Shown in pieces: positions 7,943 to 15,111 of a stretch of DNA of 26,657 nt. The stretch is from a virus. A model generated the notes under the pieces. It saw only the letters and a program-made list of their open reading frames with translations. It ran no database searches and was not told the origin of the DNA. The first letter of the stretch is position 1; each line of letters starts with the position of its first letter. The DNA is taken from the IMG/VR virus record IMGVR_UViG_3300036785_000268, positions 1 through 26,657 of that record. The stretch is one strand, 5' to 3'. A program made the translations under genes and the position numbers.

Positions 7943-8491
7943 TCAGGTCCGGCGTGTGGGACGCTTCACCAACGCGATTCCGAGCATGCCGACGCCGAGC
8001 AGCGCCAAACCGGCCGGCTCCGAGGCGGGCACGCCCTGCACCGTGCTGCTGAACGAACCACTGGCCACGCCGGTCGCTTGGTTGACGGTCAATTCAAGCA
8101 GGCCGGCGGTGGGCGCGAAGCCGGTCAGCGTCAGCAATGCGGTGTCGTTGAGGCTCAGGTCGTTGCCGACAAGCGACGGCGGATCGACCTGACTAGTGAG
8201 ACTGACCGTCGCTGTCACGCCATTGTTCATCGCCACGAACAGGTTGCTGATGTTGGTAAACGGCGAAAACTCCAGCGGCGTATTCACCGTGACGCAACCG
8301 ACGCAGGTTCCGAGTGCCGTGTAGGCGCCGGTGCCGTTCACCAGATTGGCGGTTGGCGAGAACGTGACGTTGACGCCGTTGAACGTCGCGTTGCCGACCA
8401 CGTTGAGCGTATCGCCGGGTCCGATCTGCGGCAGCGCGACAGCAGGACCGGCGAGCAACAGTGCTGCGCCGGCAAGTAGGAAGGCTCTCAT
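7943..8491 (-). CDS. Secreted protein with PEP-CTERM-type sorting signal
   Basis: The start at ATG 8491 follows AGGAG by eight bases. Further in-frame upstream codons lie inside the capsid gene and are not used. Residues 1-20 form a signal peptide (MRAFLLAGAALLLAGPAVAL). The body is a Thr/Asn/Val-rich beta protein with FNGVNVTFSPTANLVNGTG and a Cys pair CVGC. The last 29 residues, VPASEPAGLALLGVGMLG then IALVKRPTRRT, give the motif-helix-basic tail architecture of PEP-CTERM proteins. Those are processed by an exosortase in the host membrane and sent to the surface or matrix. A capsid protein needs no export signal, yet the gene sits directly after the major capsid gene. I infer a host-surface function made late in infection or in the lysogen. 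Confidence 0.8.
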   Translation of the reverse strand: MRAFLLAGAALLLAGPAVALPQIGPGDTLNVVGNATFNGVNVTFSPTANLVNGTGAYTALGTCVGCVTVNTPLEFSPFTNISNLFVAMNNGVTATVSLTSQVDPPSLVGNDLSLNDTALLTLTGFAPTAGLLELTVNQATGVASGSFSSTVQGVPASEPAGLALLGVGMLGIALVKRPTRRT

Positions 8492-8507
8492 GGGGTGACT
8501 CCTTGTG

Positions 8508-9617
8508 TTACGCGTCGGCGACGGCGGTGGTGAAGATTGTAAATATGCCATTGTCGACCGGCTTGGTTGTATCCACGGTGGGATCAACGCCGAACCGCAG
8601 CTTGCCGATGCCACGGATTTCCTGGATGCCAACGCCGTGCATGTAGCCATAATCGCGGGTGTTGGTTGTCGACTTCATCCGCTGTGCCCAGGCGCAGCCA
8701 AGAGCCTGTGCGCCGCACAGGAACGAGGCCGCGACATCGATGCCGCCGGCGCCAGCCCCGGTGATGACACCGAGTTCCGGTATCTCGCGGATGATGATGC
8801 CGTCGTAAATCAGATCACCGCCGGTAAACAGCGGGTTGTCGCTGCCGCGGTTCCACGCGTACTGCAAGGCGTTGGTGATCGTCGTATCGAGCAGCAGATC
8901 GCGGAACACGAGGCTCGGCATGAAGCAGACGAACCATTCCTCGTCGTCGTTGACGGTGATCGGCCGGATGCGTGGGTTGGCGGTACGTGCCATGCGCTTT
9001 GCCAGGGTGAGGATCGCGGCGCTCATGCGATCGCCTGGCGAGGCCAGGGTGAGCAGTGCGGTGGCCATGACGCCGCTCACCGCGTTGGCCTTCTGGTGGC
9101 CGAACAAGACCCTATCGGCGTTATTCACCATCCAGGCGTTGCGCTGTGCGGCGGTCGCTGCGCCGTAGCTGACCTGCACGTTGCCGTCCGCGGTCATCGC
9201 CCCGAGCGAGGTGATGATGTCGGAGCGCATTTTCTCCAGTTCCCAGGTCATCAGCGCCTCGCGCGCTGCTTCCCTGAGATCGACCACGGACTTCTGCTCG
9301 TCCCAGTCGCTGACCGCGACCGCGTGCCGGAAGGCACTGACCACGAGGTTCAGCGAGCGGAGGTTGAGGATTTCCTCGTTGCCCTCTAGGATAGTATTCC
9401 CAGTTACCCCAGCTCCGACGAGCCTCCGCATGGCCGGGAACACGACGGTATCGCCAGCCTTGCGGGTTAAATCCTCCCGTACTTGTATTAGGGAGCCGGT
9501 AGACGTTCCCATATATTTTGAGAATTGATTCCTGCGAACGTACTCGCTAAAGAAATCAGAATCCCATATTAACGGAGTTAACCCGGCTCTAGCCGGGGTA
9601 ACGTTCATGTCCGCCAT
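8508..9617 (-). CDS. Major capsid protein, N4 gp56 family
   Basis: This 369-residue protein begins MADMNVTPARAGLTPLIWDS and starts at an ATG with AGGAA eight bases upstream. It shows the N4-gp56 capsid pattern: an N-terminal arm with FFSEYVRRNQFSKYMG, a GDTVVFPAMRRLVGAG segment, and HAVAVSDWDEQKSVVDLREA. A WFVCFMPSLVFRDLL core follows, and late motifs such as IREIPELGVITGAGAGG, FLCGAQALGCAWAQ and DYGYMHGVGIQEIRG. It would form the icosahedral shell with the scaffold encoded at 10613-11509. Between scaffold and capsid, about 1 kb of rightward genes has been inserted. Good confidence in the family. Confidence 0.88.
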   Translation of the reverse strand: MADMNVTPARAGLTPLIWDSDFFSEYVRRNQFSKYMGTSTGSLIQVREDLTRKAGDTVVFPAMRRLVGAGVTGNTILEGNEEILNLRSLNLVVSAFRHAVAVSDWDEQKSVVDLREAAREALMTWELEKMRSDIITSLGAMTADGNVQVSYGAATAAQRNAWMVNNADRVLFGHQKANAVSGVMATALLTLASPGDRMSAAILTLAKRMARTANPRIRPITVNDDEEWFVCFMPSLVFRDLLLDTTITNALQYAWNRGSDNPLFTGGDLIYDGIIIREIPELGVITGAGAGGIDVAASFLCGAQALGCAWAQRMKSTTNTRDYGYMHGVGIQEIRGIGKLRFGVDPTVDTTKPVDNGIFTIFTTAVADA

Positions 9618-9664
9618 GACTTTATTCCTGCCACTGAGGTTGAGGGGTTGCGTTTCGTTTCGGC

Positions 9665-9750
9665 AACGCCCGTAACCTCGGCGGCAGGAAACGCCCGATT
9701 TAGACAGCCCGGCGGCGGCTCAAAACGCCCGAAATTGCCTCGGCGGCAGG
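9665..9750. repeat. Direct repeats in the capsid leader region
   Basis: The unit CCTCGGCGGCAGG occurs at 9676-9688 and 9738-9750. Each copy is preceded by an AACGCCCG element (at 9665 and 9724), and a further AAACGCCCGA follows the first copy at 9689. The rest of 9618-9835 holds no gene. The repeats lie in the leader of the major capsid message and could bind a protein or fold. Confidence 0.6.
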
Positions 9751-9772
9751 CTGCGAACTGTGGTAGTTAGAC

Positions 9773-9806
9773 GGGGCTGGATGCCGGTCGCACGGCACCA
9801 AGCCCC
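9773..9806. promoter_or_regulatory. Long imperfect hairpin upstream of the HNH-AP2 gene
   Basis: Arms GGGGCT and AGCCCC enclose an inner stem TGCCG/CGGCA, joined by a 3-base step with a single mismatch. Neither strand has a U-run after it. A second small stem, CTGCT/AGCAG at 9817-9832, covers part of the AGGAG ribosome binding site of the endonuclease gene. Confidence 0.45.
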
Positions 9807-9835
9807 TGGCCAATCACTGCTGTTAGGAGCAGATC

Positions 9836-10414
9836 ATGGTTAAGCAATCCCTAGGCGGGCGTCCGACCGCAGAGCAAGTCCGAGAACTGCTCCGCTACGA
9901 TCCAGACACCGGCCAATTCCGGCGACGCTACAACGCGGGTGACGGCAAGCATGTCGGCCGAACCGGCGAGAATGTCGGAACCGTTGCCAGAACCGGCGGA
10001 ACGCAAAAGGCATATGTTGTCATCGCCCTTGGCACCATATCGCAGCGGCGTCTTGACGCTGGCGGCTTCCGAAAGCGCGCCTACAAGGCCCATCAGCTTG
10101 CGTGGCTCTACACCTACGGCTGGTGGCCGCTTGACGAAATCGATCACGTCAACGGCGATGGAACCGACAATCGCCTTGCCAACCTGCGAATTGCGTCCTC
10201 TTCCGAGAACGGTATGAACAGCAAGCGCAGAGTCGATAACAAGTCGGGCTTTAGGGGCATCACTTGGTCGAAGCGTAGTCAGCGATGGCTCGTACACATC
10301 GGACACAACGGCAAGACCCTTCATCTCGGCTTGTTCGACACGATTGATGAAGCCAAGGCTGTGCGAGAGGAAGCCGCCAGTCGCTTGCATGGGGAGTTTG
10401 CCCGCCATGAGTGA
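9836..10414 (+). CDS. HNH homing endonuclease with AP2 DNA-binding domain
   Basis: The 192-residue product starts at ATG 9836 after AGGAG seven bases upstream. The HNH_3-type core covers about residues 83-128: AHQLAWLYTYGWWP with His86, then DEIDHVNGDGTDNR with Asp103-His104 and Asn112, and LANLRIASSSENGMN. Residues 138-190 are an AP2-type domain (GFRGITWSKRSQRW, LFDTIDEAKAVREEAA), the usual target-reading part of these free-standing endonucleases. The gene is rightward, opposite to the late operon, and lies between scaffold and capsid genes. That is consistent with insertion by homing. The small stem over its ribosome binding site resembles the way some phage homing genes are kept quiet. Confidence 0.88.
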   Translation: MVKQSLGGRPTAEQVRELLRYDPDTGQFRRRYNAGDGKHVGRTGENVGTVARTGGTQKAYVVIALGTISQRRLDAGGFRKRAYKAHQLAWLYTYGWWPLDEIDHVNGDGTDNRLANLRIASSSENGMNSKRRVDNKSGFRGITWSKRSQRWLVHIGHNGKTLHLGLFDTIDEAKAVREEAASRLHGEFARHE

Positions 10415-10616
10415 CCAACCATTCCTGCCCCCGCCTGTACCGCTGATGTCTGCGGTCAAGGCGCGCAACCTCGCCCGCGAGTGCCAGGGCATGGCGAACC
10501 ACCTGCGAGAGTCCGGCGATACCGGCACGGCGCGCATCCTGGAGCAGCGCAGTGCTTGGTGGATGGCATACGCGATAGCCCTATCCCAGATCCCGCCCGG
10601 TCGCATCGACGACTAG
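10407..10616 (+). CDS. Small protein downstream of the HNH-AP2 gene
   Basis: This 69-residue ORF starts at ATG 10407 and overlaps the end of the endonuclease gene by 8 bases, so it is co-translated with it. It starts MSDQPFLPPPVPLMSAVKA, continues with a helical part RNLARECQGMANHLRE and ARILEQRSAWWMAYAIALSQ, and ends in GRIDD. The gene stops in the same CTAG (10613-10616) that stops the convergent scaffold gene: TAG read on both strands. I do not know the family. It is a passenger of the homing cassette, or an older gene displaced with it. Confidence 0.6.
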   Translation: MSDQPFLPPPVPLMSAVKARNLARECQGMANHLRESGDTGTARILEQRSAWWMAYAIALSQIPPGRIDD

Positions 10617-11509
10617 TGTGCCCGCCGGTCAGGCCGGCGCAGGATGTCGTCCATGCTAGGCGGACCTGTAAATGTTGGCTGCGAGCGTCCTGCGACGCTG
10701 CGCGCATTGGCGAGGCTTGGCGCCATGCCGGCCACCGGCGATGGCCGCAGCGCGCCGTTGCCAGCAGGCTGCAACTGCGCCGCTTCTGCCTCCCACTTGG
10801 CGCGCAACTCGGCCTCGACGCGCGACCGGAACGCCGCCGGGTCATCGCCGATCTCGGCGCGCTGGCGCATCCGATCCATCTCGCGCGCCATCCATCCATA
10901 GGGGTTCGGCTGGTTGTAGAGTTTGCCCCACAACGACTGATCTTTGTCGGCGTGCTGTTTGAACTCGGCGACATACTCGCGCAGCTTGTCCTCGCCGATC
11001 TTGTCGGTGATGAACGCCTCGCTGAGATTGAGCCGCTCGTTCAGCAACTCGCGCTGCCGGACCACCTCCTGATAACGCAGATAGCCGTAGAGGTCGGTCT
11101 GCGGATCGGGCATCGGCGGTAGCTGGAACTGCGGCGGCGGCTGTGGCTGCGGTGCGGGCGCCTGCTGGGCGCGCTTGAACTCCTCGAGCTGCTGCGCGAG
11201 CAAGTCCGCCTTGGCCTTCTCGGCGGCGGCCTTGGACTTCCAGTCGTTGCGGACCTTCTCCAGCGCGGAGAACGGCACGGTGCGGTTGTCGCCGCCCTGG
11301 ACGTGCTGAAGCGCCTCGTCCTCCGGCTCGGGCTCCGACTCCTTGGCCTCACGCGCCGGCTTTTCCGGGGTGCTGGGCGGCTTCGGCTCCCCGGCCGGTG
11401 GTTCGGGCGCGGGCAGCGGCTCGGGCGCCTGTGGCGCGTCCTGGGGCGCTTGTGAAGGCTCCTGCGCTCCTGTCGCCAGGAACGAGTCCAGTGCTGGATT
11501 GTCTGCCAT
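10613..11509 (-). CDS. Phage scaffolding-type protein
   Basis: The 298-residue protein has the composition expected for a capsid scaffold. Residues 1-70 are a disordered, Pro/Glu-rich N-terminus (PEPLPAPEPPAGEPKPP). A coiled-coil segment follows, with FSALEKVRNDWKSKAAAEKA and LLAQQLEEFKRAQQ. Then comes a Gln/Pro linker and a helical C-terminal half with LYGYLRYQEVVRQRELLNER and DKIGEDKLREYVAEFKQ. It is encoded directly after the portal and ahead of the capsid gene, the standard scaffold position. Sequence in this class is poorly conserved, so position and composition carry the call. It shares a CTAG stop with the convergent gene. Confidence 0.7.
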   Translation of the reverse strand: MADNPALDSFLATGAQEPSQAPQDAPQAPEPLPAPEPPAGEPKPPSTPEKPAREAKESEPEPEDEALQHVQGGDNRTVPFSALEKVRNDWKSKAAAEKAKADLLAQQLEEFKRAQQAPAPQPQPPPQFQLPPMPDPQTDLYGYLRYQEVVRQRELLNERLNLSEAFITDKIGEDKLREYVAEFKQHADKDQSLWGKLYNQPNPYGWMAREMDRMRQRAEIGDDPAAFRSRVEAELRAKWEAEAAQLQPAGNGALRPSPVAGMAPSLANARSVAGRSQPTFTGPPSMDDILRRPDRRAH

Positions 11510-11527
11510 GATGGTCCTGTAGAGGGG

Positions 11528-13729
11528 CTACTGCCCCGTGGTTTGTCCCGGCTGCGGGATTGGCGTGCGGATCAGCCGATTCGTGGTGACCGCCGTATTC
11601 GCCGCCTGGTGCAGCGTATTCACCGTATTCGCCTGGTTCTCGCCGATCTGGTGCGGCACCTGTGCCGCCTTCATCTGCTGCAACGCCGCATCCGCCTGCG
11701 TCTTGCGGATGTTGGCGTGCTTTTGCGCCAGGTCGGCGATGTGATGCGCCAACGCCACATCCGGCGTCATCTGCTCGGGATTGTCCGGCGCACCCGGTGG
11801 ATTGTCCGGTGCGACGTTCGGCTGGCCATACGGATCGGCGCTAAAGTCCGCGTGGATGTCATGCACGCCGCGCGCCGCATTCACCTTGCGCTCATTGGCC
11901 AGCGCGAAGTTCGCCGCCGCGGTGCCCGTGTCCTTCTGTATCCCCGCCTGCACCTTCTGCGTCTGAAGCTGCGCCGCCTGCTGGCCCATCTGCTGCTGCT
12001 GCTGCTGGTGCTGCTTCATTCTTTCCAATATCGCGTCTTTGTCGCGCAGCGAGCTCGCCGCAATCAGCACGTCGCCCGGTATCAAGCCGGGTTGCAGGCT
12101 CGCCAACTGCACCAGCGTCTGGAACGTCTCGGCTTGAAGCGCCGGCACGTCCTGGCCCTCGGCCACCGTGATGTCCACGTCTAAGTCCGTGATGTCGTTC
12201 TGAATGCCGACGACCTGCGTCAGCCGCGGATCGCCGGGCTGGATCTGCAACTGCTGCATCGCCATCGCGCGCTGCTGCATCGGCATTTCCGCCAGCTTGT
12301 CCTGCAAGGTGATCGGCCGGTTGATCCCCACCCAGCGCGTATCCTGCAGGTCATCCGTCACCCGCACCCATTTCCCCGCCGTCCAGTATTCCCGCGCGGC
12401 CATCCAGCACATCTCGTAGACGCGCCTGCTCCACATGCGCAGGCTATCCGCCAGCGGCTCGTTCTGCGTCGCGCCGCCCGCCTGCTGCGCCAGGATGGCG
12501 CGTCCGCTCAGTTCGCGCGGATCGGTCCCTGACATGGCCGCATTCGGCCCGGACAGCTGCATCTCCTGCACAGCGTGCTGCAACAGCTGAAACTGCCCCG
12601 CCGCCATGTTGGCGCCGTCCGCCACCTCGAACTTCATGCCCGGCATGATCTCGACGTAGCCGTCCGGCCGCGCGACCTCGCGACGCGCCTTGTCCACGTC
12701 CGTGACGGCGCCCTTCTCGGCGATCACTTGATGCACGCTCATCTGGTGGATCGCCTTGGAGAACGCCTTGTTGATCATATCCTGGGGGCTGATCAGGTCA
12801 CGAACCATTCCGTATCTGGTATTATCCAGATCGGTGTAGCTGCTTTGCAGGATCAGCGCGCAGGCGCTCTTGCCGTGCCGATCCTTGAACCGCGACTGCT
12901 GCGGCTCGACCAGGTAGCCGCTGCGTGTGTAGGTGGCACTCCACCAGGTGCCACGCTCCGACCAGTGGCACTGCACCACACGGCACCGCGTGCGCTGCGT
13001 GTCGGTCCACGTCATATAACTCGGCCGGTCGGCATACTGCGTCGCATCGTGATCGGTGAACGAGGTGTCAATCACGTCCTGGGCGCGAGCATCGGGGTAT
13101 GTTTCGTATAACTGATCGCGATCCATCCAGATCACGATCCCCTTGTAGCGCGCATCGAGGAAATCGTCCTGCCGGGAGTGCGGATCATACCAGATGCGAT
13201 CCCACGGCACCTGCGTCAGCGTGATCGTCGCGCCGCCCTGGCCGTCGTCCTCGAGCCCGACTTCAGCCCCGCCAAATCCCTCCACCAGCATCTCGTTGAA
13301 GACGGACGAGCGCAGCACCTGGAAATCATTATCATCGGCGATATAGCGCAGTGCCTGCGTTGCGGCATCGGCCCTGTCGTCCTCGACCGGCGTTCGCGGG
13401 AACGCCTTGGGATCGGTGCGCGCCTTGCGTTCCAAGCCGCACAGTAGGTCGATCTTGCGCCGGCAGTAGTTGAACGTGATGGGCGGCTGGCCGCGGGCGT
13501 TCAGCACGCCGAGTTCCTCGCCGGTCCACTGTTCGCCGTTGACATACATCCGGCAGTTCTCGGATGATTCGCGCGCATCCTGGCTAGCGCGCTCGGCTTC
13601 CTCGAACCAGCGGATCAGCCTAACGTGTTGCTCGTTGAGGTCGCGCGGAAACTCCGCGCCGTCGCCGTTGTATTCAGCGACAGCAGCCGGCCAGTCATTA
13701 CGACGGAGGGTTACTGCGGTGTCGGACAT
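11528..13729 (-). CDS. P22-like portal protein
   Basis: At 733 residues this matches the P22 portal family (about 725 aa), a dodecameric ring at the packaging vertex. Early motifs are LIRWFEEAERASQDARE, YVNGEQWTGEELGVLNARG and ITFNYCRRKIDLLCGLERK. The core follows with PWDRIWYDPHSRQDDFLDAR and KGIVIWMDRDQLYETYPDA, and the DLISPQDMINKAFSKAIHQ segment typical of this family. The C-terminal barrel region is helical and Gln-rich, with a short polyglutamine run encoded by CTG/CAG repeats near 11990-12008. It starts at ATG 13729 with only a weak ribosome binding site (GGGGAC). A rightward ORF overlaps its first 11 bases. Confidence 0.9.
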   Translation of the reverse strand: MSDTAVTLRRNDWPAAVAEYNGDGAEFPRDLNEQHVRLIRWFEEAERASQDARESSENCRMYVNGEQWTGEELGVLNARGQPPITFNYCRRKIDLLCGLERKARTDPKAFPRTPVEDDRADAATQALRYIADDNDFQVLRSSVFNEMLVEGFGGAEVGLEDDGQGGATITLTQVPWDRIWYDPHSRQDDFLDARYKGIVIWMDRDQLYETYPDARAQDVIDTSFTDHDATQYADRPSYMTWTDTQRTRCRVVQCHWSERGTWWSATYTRSGYLVEPQQSRFKDRHGKSACALILQSSYTDLDNTRYGMVRDLISPQDMINKAFSKAIHQMSVHQVIAEKGAVTDVDKARREVARPDGYVEIMPGMKFEVADGANMAAGQFQLLQHAVQEMQLSGPNAAMSGTDPRELSGRAILAQQAGGATQNEPLADSLRMWSRRVYEMCWMAAREYWTAGKWVRVTDDLQDTRWVGINRPITLQDKLAEMPMQQRAMAMQQLQIQPGDPRLTQVVGIQNDITDLDVDITVAEGQDVPALQAETFQTLVQLASLQPGLIPGDVLIAASSLRDKDAILERMKQHQQQQQQMGQQAAQLQTQKVQAGIQKDTGTAAANFALANERKVNAARGVHDIHADFSADPYGQPNVAPDNPPGAPDNPEQMTPDVALAHHIADLAQKHANIRKTQADAALQQMKAAQVPHQIGENQANTVNTLHQAANTAVTTNRLIRTPIPQPGQTTGQ

Positions 13730-13922
13730 AGAGGTCCCCGACGAGTTCTGGCAGACGATCGGCGCTCAGCAGGCGCACGAGCTTCTAACCGTCAGACACG
13801 GCATACTAACACGCGAACAGATCAAGTTGCTGTGCAGACTTTTGAAGCGAACGGGCGAATTGCCGCACGCGATGATAGTTCACTACAGCAGGGTCAGATA
13901 CGCCCGAGCAACAACAGAATGA
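13719..13922 (+). CDS. Small rightward ORF overlapping the portal start
   Basis: A GTG at 13719 follows GGAGGG by eight bases, one of the best ribosome binding sites in the window. It opens a 67-codon frame ending at TGA 13920-13922. The product begins MSDIEVPDEFWQTIGAQQA, continues HELLTVRHGILTREQIKLL with CRLLKRTGELPHAMIVHYS, and looks like a compact helical protein. It overlaps the portal start by 11 bases head-to-head and the membrane-protein gene end tail-to-tail. The strand below it has no good ORF between 13730 and 13893. The region is lower in GC than its neighbours. Function unknown; possibly an acquired gene. Confidence 0.45.
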   Translation: MSDIEVPDEFWQTIGAQQAHELLTVRHGILTREQIKLLCRLLKRTGELPHAMIVHYSRVRYARATTE

Positions 13923-14067
13923 GCAGGATCAGCACCACGATACCAAGCCCGCCGATGCCGTAGCCGTAATACGGGTATGTGCCGTAGTAGCCGCCGCGCC
14001 AGCCCCAGCCGCCACCAAGTAAAACAATAACGACAAGGACAACTAACAGGATAGCTAAGGGCGACAT
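13894..14067 (-). CDS. Small two-helix membrane protein (DUF3309-like)
   Basis: The ORF gives 57 residues from ATG 14067, with AGAGGGA upstream and a 13-base overlap with the end of the HNH gene. The layout is a first helix MSPLAILLVVLVVIVLLGG, a Gly/Tyr/Trp-rich loop (WGWRGGYYGTYPYYGYG), and a second helix LGIVVLILLILLLLGRI. This matches the small DUF3309-type proteins common in proteobacteria. Two short helices joined by an aromatic loop would also fit a holin, and no other lysis gene is seen here. The role is inferred only. It is read in the late operon just before the portal gene. Confidence 0.65.
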   Translation of the reverse strand: MSPLAILLVVLVVIVLLGGGWGWRGGYYGTYPYYGYGIGGLGIVVLILLILLLLGRI

Positions 14068-14687
14068 TGCTGCTTCCCTCTCTTTGCTAACTTCGCCTGT
14101 CGTATTGCTTCTAGGTGCGCCGCGCTCTTTGGTCTGCCCGCGATTGCTCGCATTTCCGGTGACCGGTTGCGCTCGATGAGCATCGCACGGATCTTGGCCG
14201 CATGTTCGGGTGACTTTGGGCGCGATACCACGGCGCGCATCTCTTCCGATCGATTGCGCTCCGCTGTGACGGCCCTCATTTCCGGCGATCGGTTACGGTC
14301 TGCTGTTATGGCCCGCATCTGAGGAGACCGGTTTCGGACCAGCAGGACCTTAGGAAGGTCTCCACGCAGCACATTGACACTGTGACTTACAGCTTCCACG
14401 TGATCCGGATTAACACAGCAACGCACGCGGCAAATGTGGTCCAGCTCCATACCTTCGGGGATGTCTCCGTACTTCAATGCGTAGGCGACCCTGTGCGCTG
14501 CGATGCGCCTCCCACCGATCATGACCTGCGCGTATCCTCCGTCAGTCACGCTGCCGCTCCAAGCCCAACAGCCGCTAAGCGGGATGGGATGACAACGCTC
14601 GAATAGCCAGTCGAGCGTGATTACTCGCGGATTGTGGGCGGCCATGACTGCATCCATTCCAGGGATGCCCCGAGTATAGCCCATCAT
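14055..14687 (-). CDS. HNH endonuclease with NUMOD3-like tandem repeats
   Basis: This 210-residue protein has an HNH_3-type core with AHRVAYALKYGDIPEGM (His65) and ELDHICRVRCCVNPDHVE (His84, Cys91, Asn93, His96). The C-terminal half is a run of 13-residue repeats of the form RNRSPEMRAVTAE at residues 118-156 and 172-184. They alternate with RPKSPEHAAKIRA and GRPKSAAHLEAIRQA, which look like NUMOD3 DNA-contact motifs. The ATG at 14687 has no clear ribosome binding site; Met11 and Met15 are alternatives. It is read in the same direction as the late operon and sits between two very small genes. The 3' end overlaps the membrane-protein start. Confidence 0.85.
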   Translation of the reverse strand: MMGYTRGIPGMDAVMAAHNPRVITLDWLFERCHPIPLSGCWAWSGSVTDGGYAQVMIGGRRIAAHRVAYALKYGDIPEGMELDHICRVRCCVNPDHVEAVSHSVNVLRGDLPKVLLVRNRSPQMRAITADRNRSPEMRAVTAERNRSEEMRAVVSRPKSPEHAAKIRAMLIERNRSPEMRAIAGRPKSAAHLEAIRQAKLAKRGKQQCRP

Positions 14688-14705
14688 CGTTCTGTAACGG
14701 AACTA

Positions 14706-14750
14706 TTAAGCAATCAGCAGTACGACAACGATCAGGGTGATGGGGCTCAT
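14706..14750 (-). CDS. 14-residue membrane peptide, possible gene stub
   Basis: An ATG at 14750 overlaps the upstream stop as ATGA and reads MSPITLIVVVLLIA before a TAA. The start resembles that of the two-helix protein at 13894-14067 (MSPLAILLVVLVV). It may be the remnant of a second copy that lost its 3' part, perhaps when the HNH gene was inserted. As a gene in its own right it is doubtful. Confidence 0.3.
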   Translation of the reverse strand: MSPITLIVVVLLIA

Positions 14751-14938
14751 GGCGGGTTCTTGTGCCGCTGTGCGCGCGTCATCTGGCCGCGTGCGGTGCC
14801 TTGCTTGGTGGCCTTCAGCGTGCCTTTCTTCAGATCACCGGCCTTCTGCAGGCTAGCCACCGCGATCGGATAGGCGCTGCTTTCCTTGACGCCACGCGCT
14901 TTGATGCGGCTCACTGCCTTATCGAGGATAGCCGGCAT
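14747..14938 (-). CDS. Small basic phage protein
   Basis: The start is ATG 14938, preceded by GGAG eight bases upstream; a longer in-frame version would overlap the real upstream gene. The 63-residue product reads MPAILDKAVSRIKARGVKE, then SSAYPIAVASLQKAGDLKK and a basic tail GTARGQMTRAQRHKNPP. This short pattern (a helix, SSAYxIAxASLQKxGxLKKGT, then a lysine/arginine tail) recurs in phage genomes among small genes near the terminase. I know no experimentally defined role. A DNA- or capsid-binding accessory role is possible. Confidence 0.65.
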   Translation of the reverse strand: MPAILDKAVSRIKARGVKESSAYPIAVASLQKAGDLKKGTLKATKQGTARGQMTRAQRHKNPP

Positions 14939-14943
14939 TCTGA

Positions 14944-15111
14944 TTACTCCAACATAGGCCATCGACTGAAGCGCCAGCGGTGATAGCGCTGTAAATGCAG
15001 CGGCTTCATCTTCAGCCGCTTGGCGTAGTGCCGCCGACACCGCAAGTGCTGACACAGCGAACCGAGCACCCGATGTCGCCCGCGCACTGTCCAAACGCGC
15101 TTGATCTTCAC
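14944..15111 (-). CDS. 55-residue highly basic protein
   Basis: A GTG at 15111 overlaps the preceding stop as GTGA, and the frame ends at TAA 14944-14946, five bases before the next start. The product is extremely basic and aromatic (VKIKRVWTVRGRHRVLGSL, then CRRHYAKRLKMKPLHLQRY and HRWRFSRWPMLE). The 4-base overlap is the same coupling seen at most junctions in this genome, which supports the frame. The strong charge suggests binding to nucleic acid or to the negatively charged capsid interior. Family unknown. Confidence 0.55.
   Translation of the reverse strand: MKIKRVWTVRGRHRVLGSLCQHLRCRRHYAKRLKMKPLHLQRYHRWRFSRWPMLE

Noticed and set aside
11990-12008. CTG/CAG microsatellite as a regulatory repeat
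   Set aside because: It encodes a short polyglutamine run in the helical C-terminal part of the portal; ordinary low complexity.
13470-13922. 150-codon rightward ORF
   Set aside because: The first 83 codons are antisense to the portal gene; only the part after the GTG at 13719 has a ribosome binding site.
14747-15094. 115-codon version of the small basic protein
   Set aside because: Its first 52 codons overlap a separate 55-codon gene in another frame joined by GTGA; the GGAG before 14938 marks the real start.
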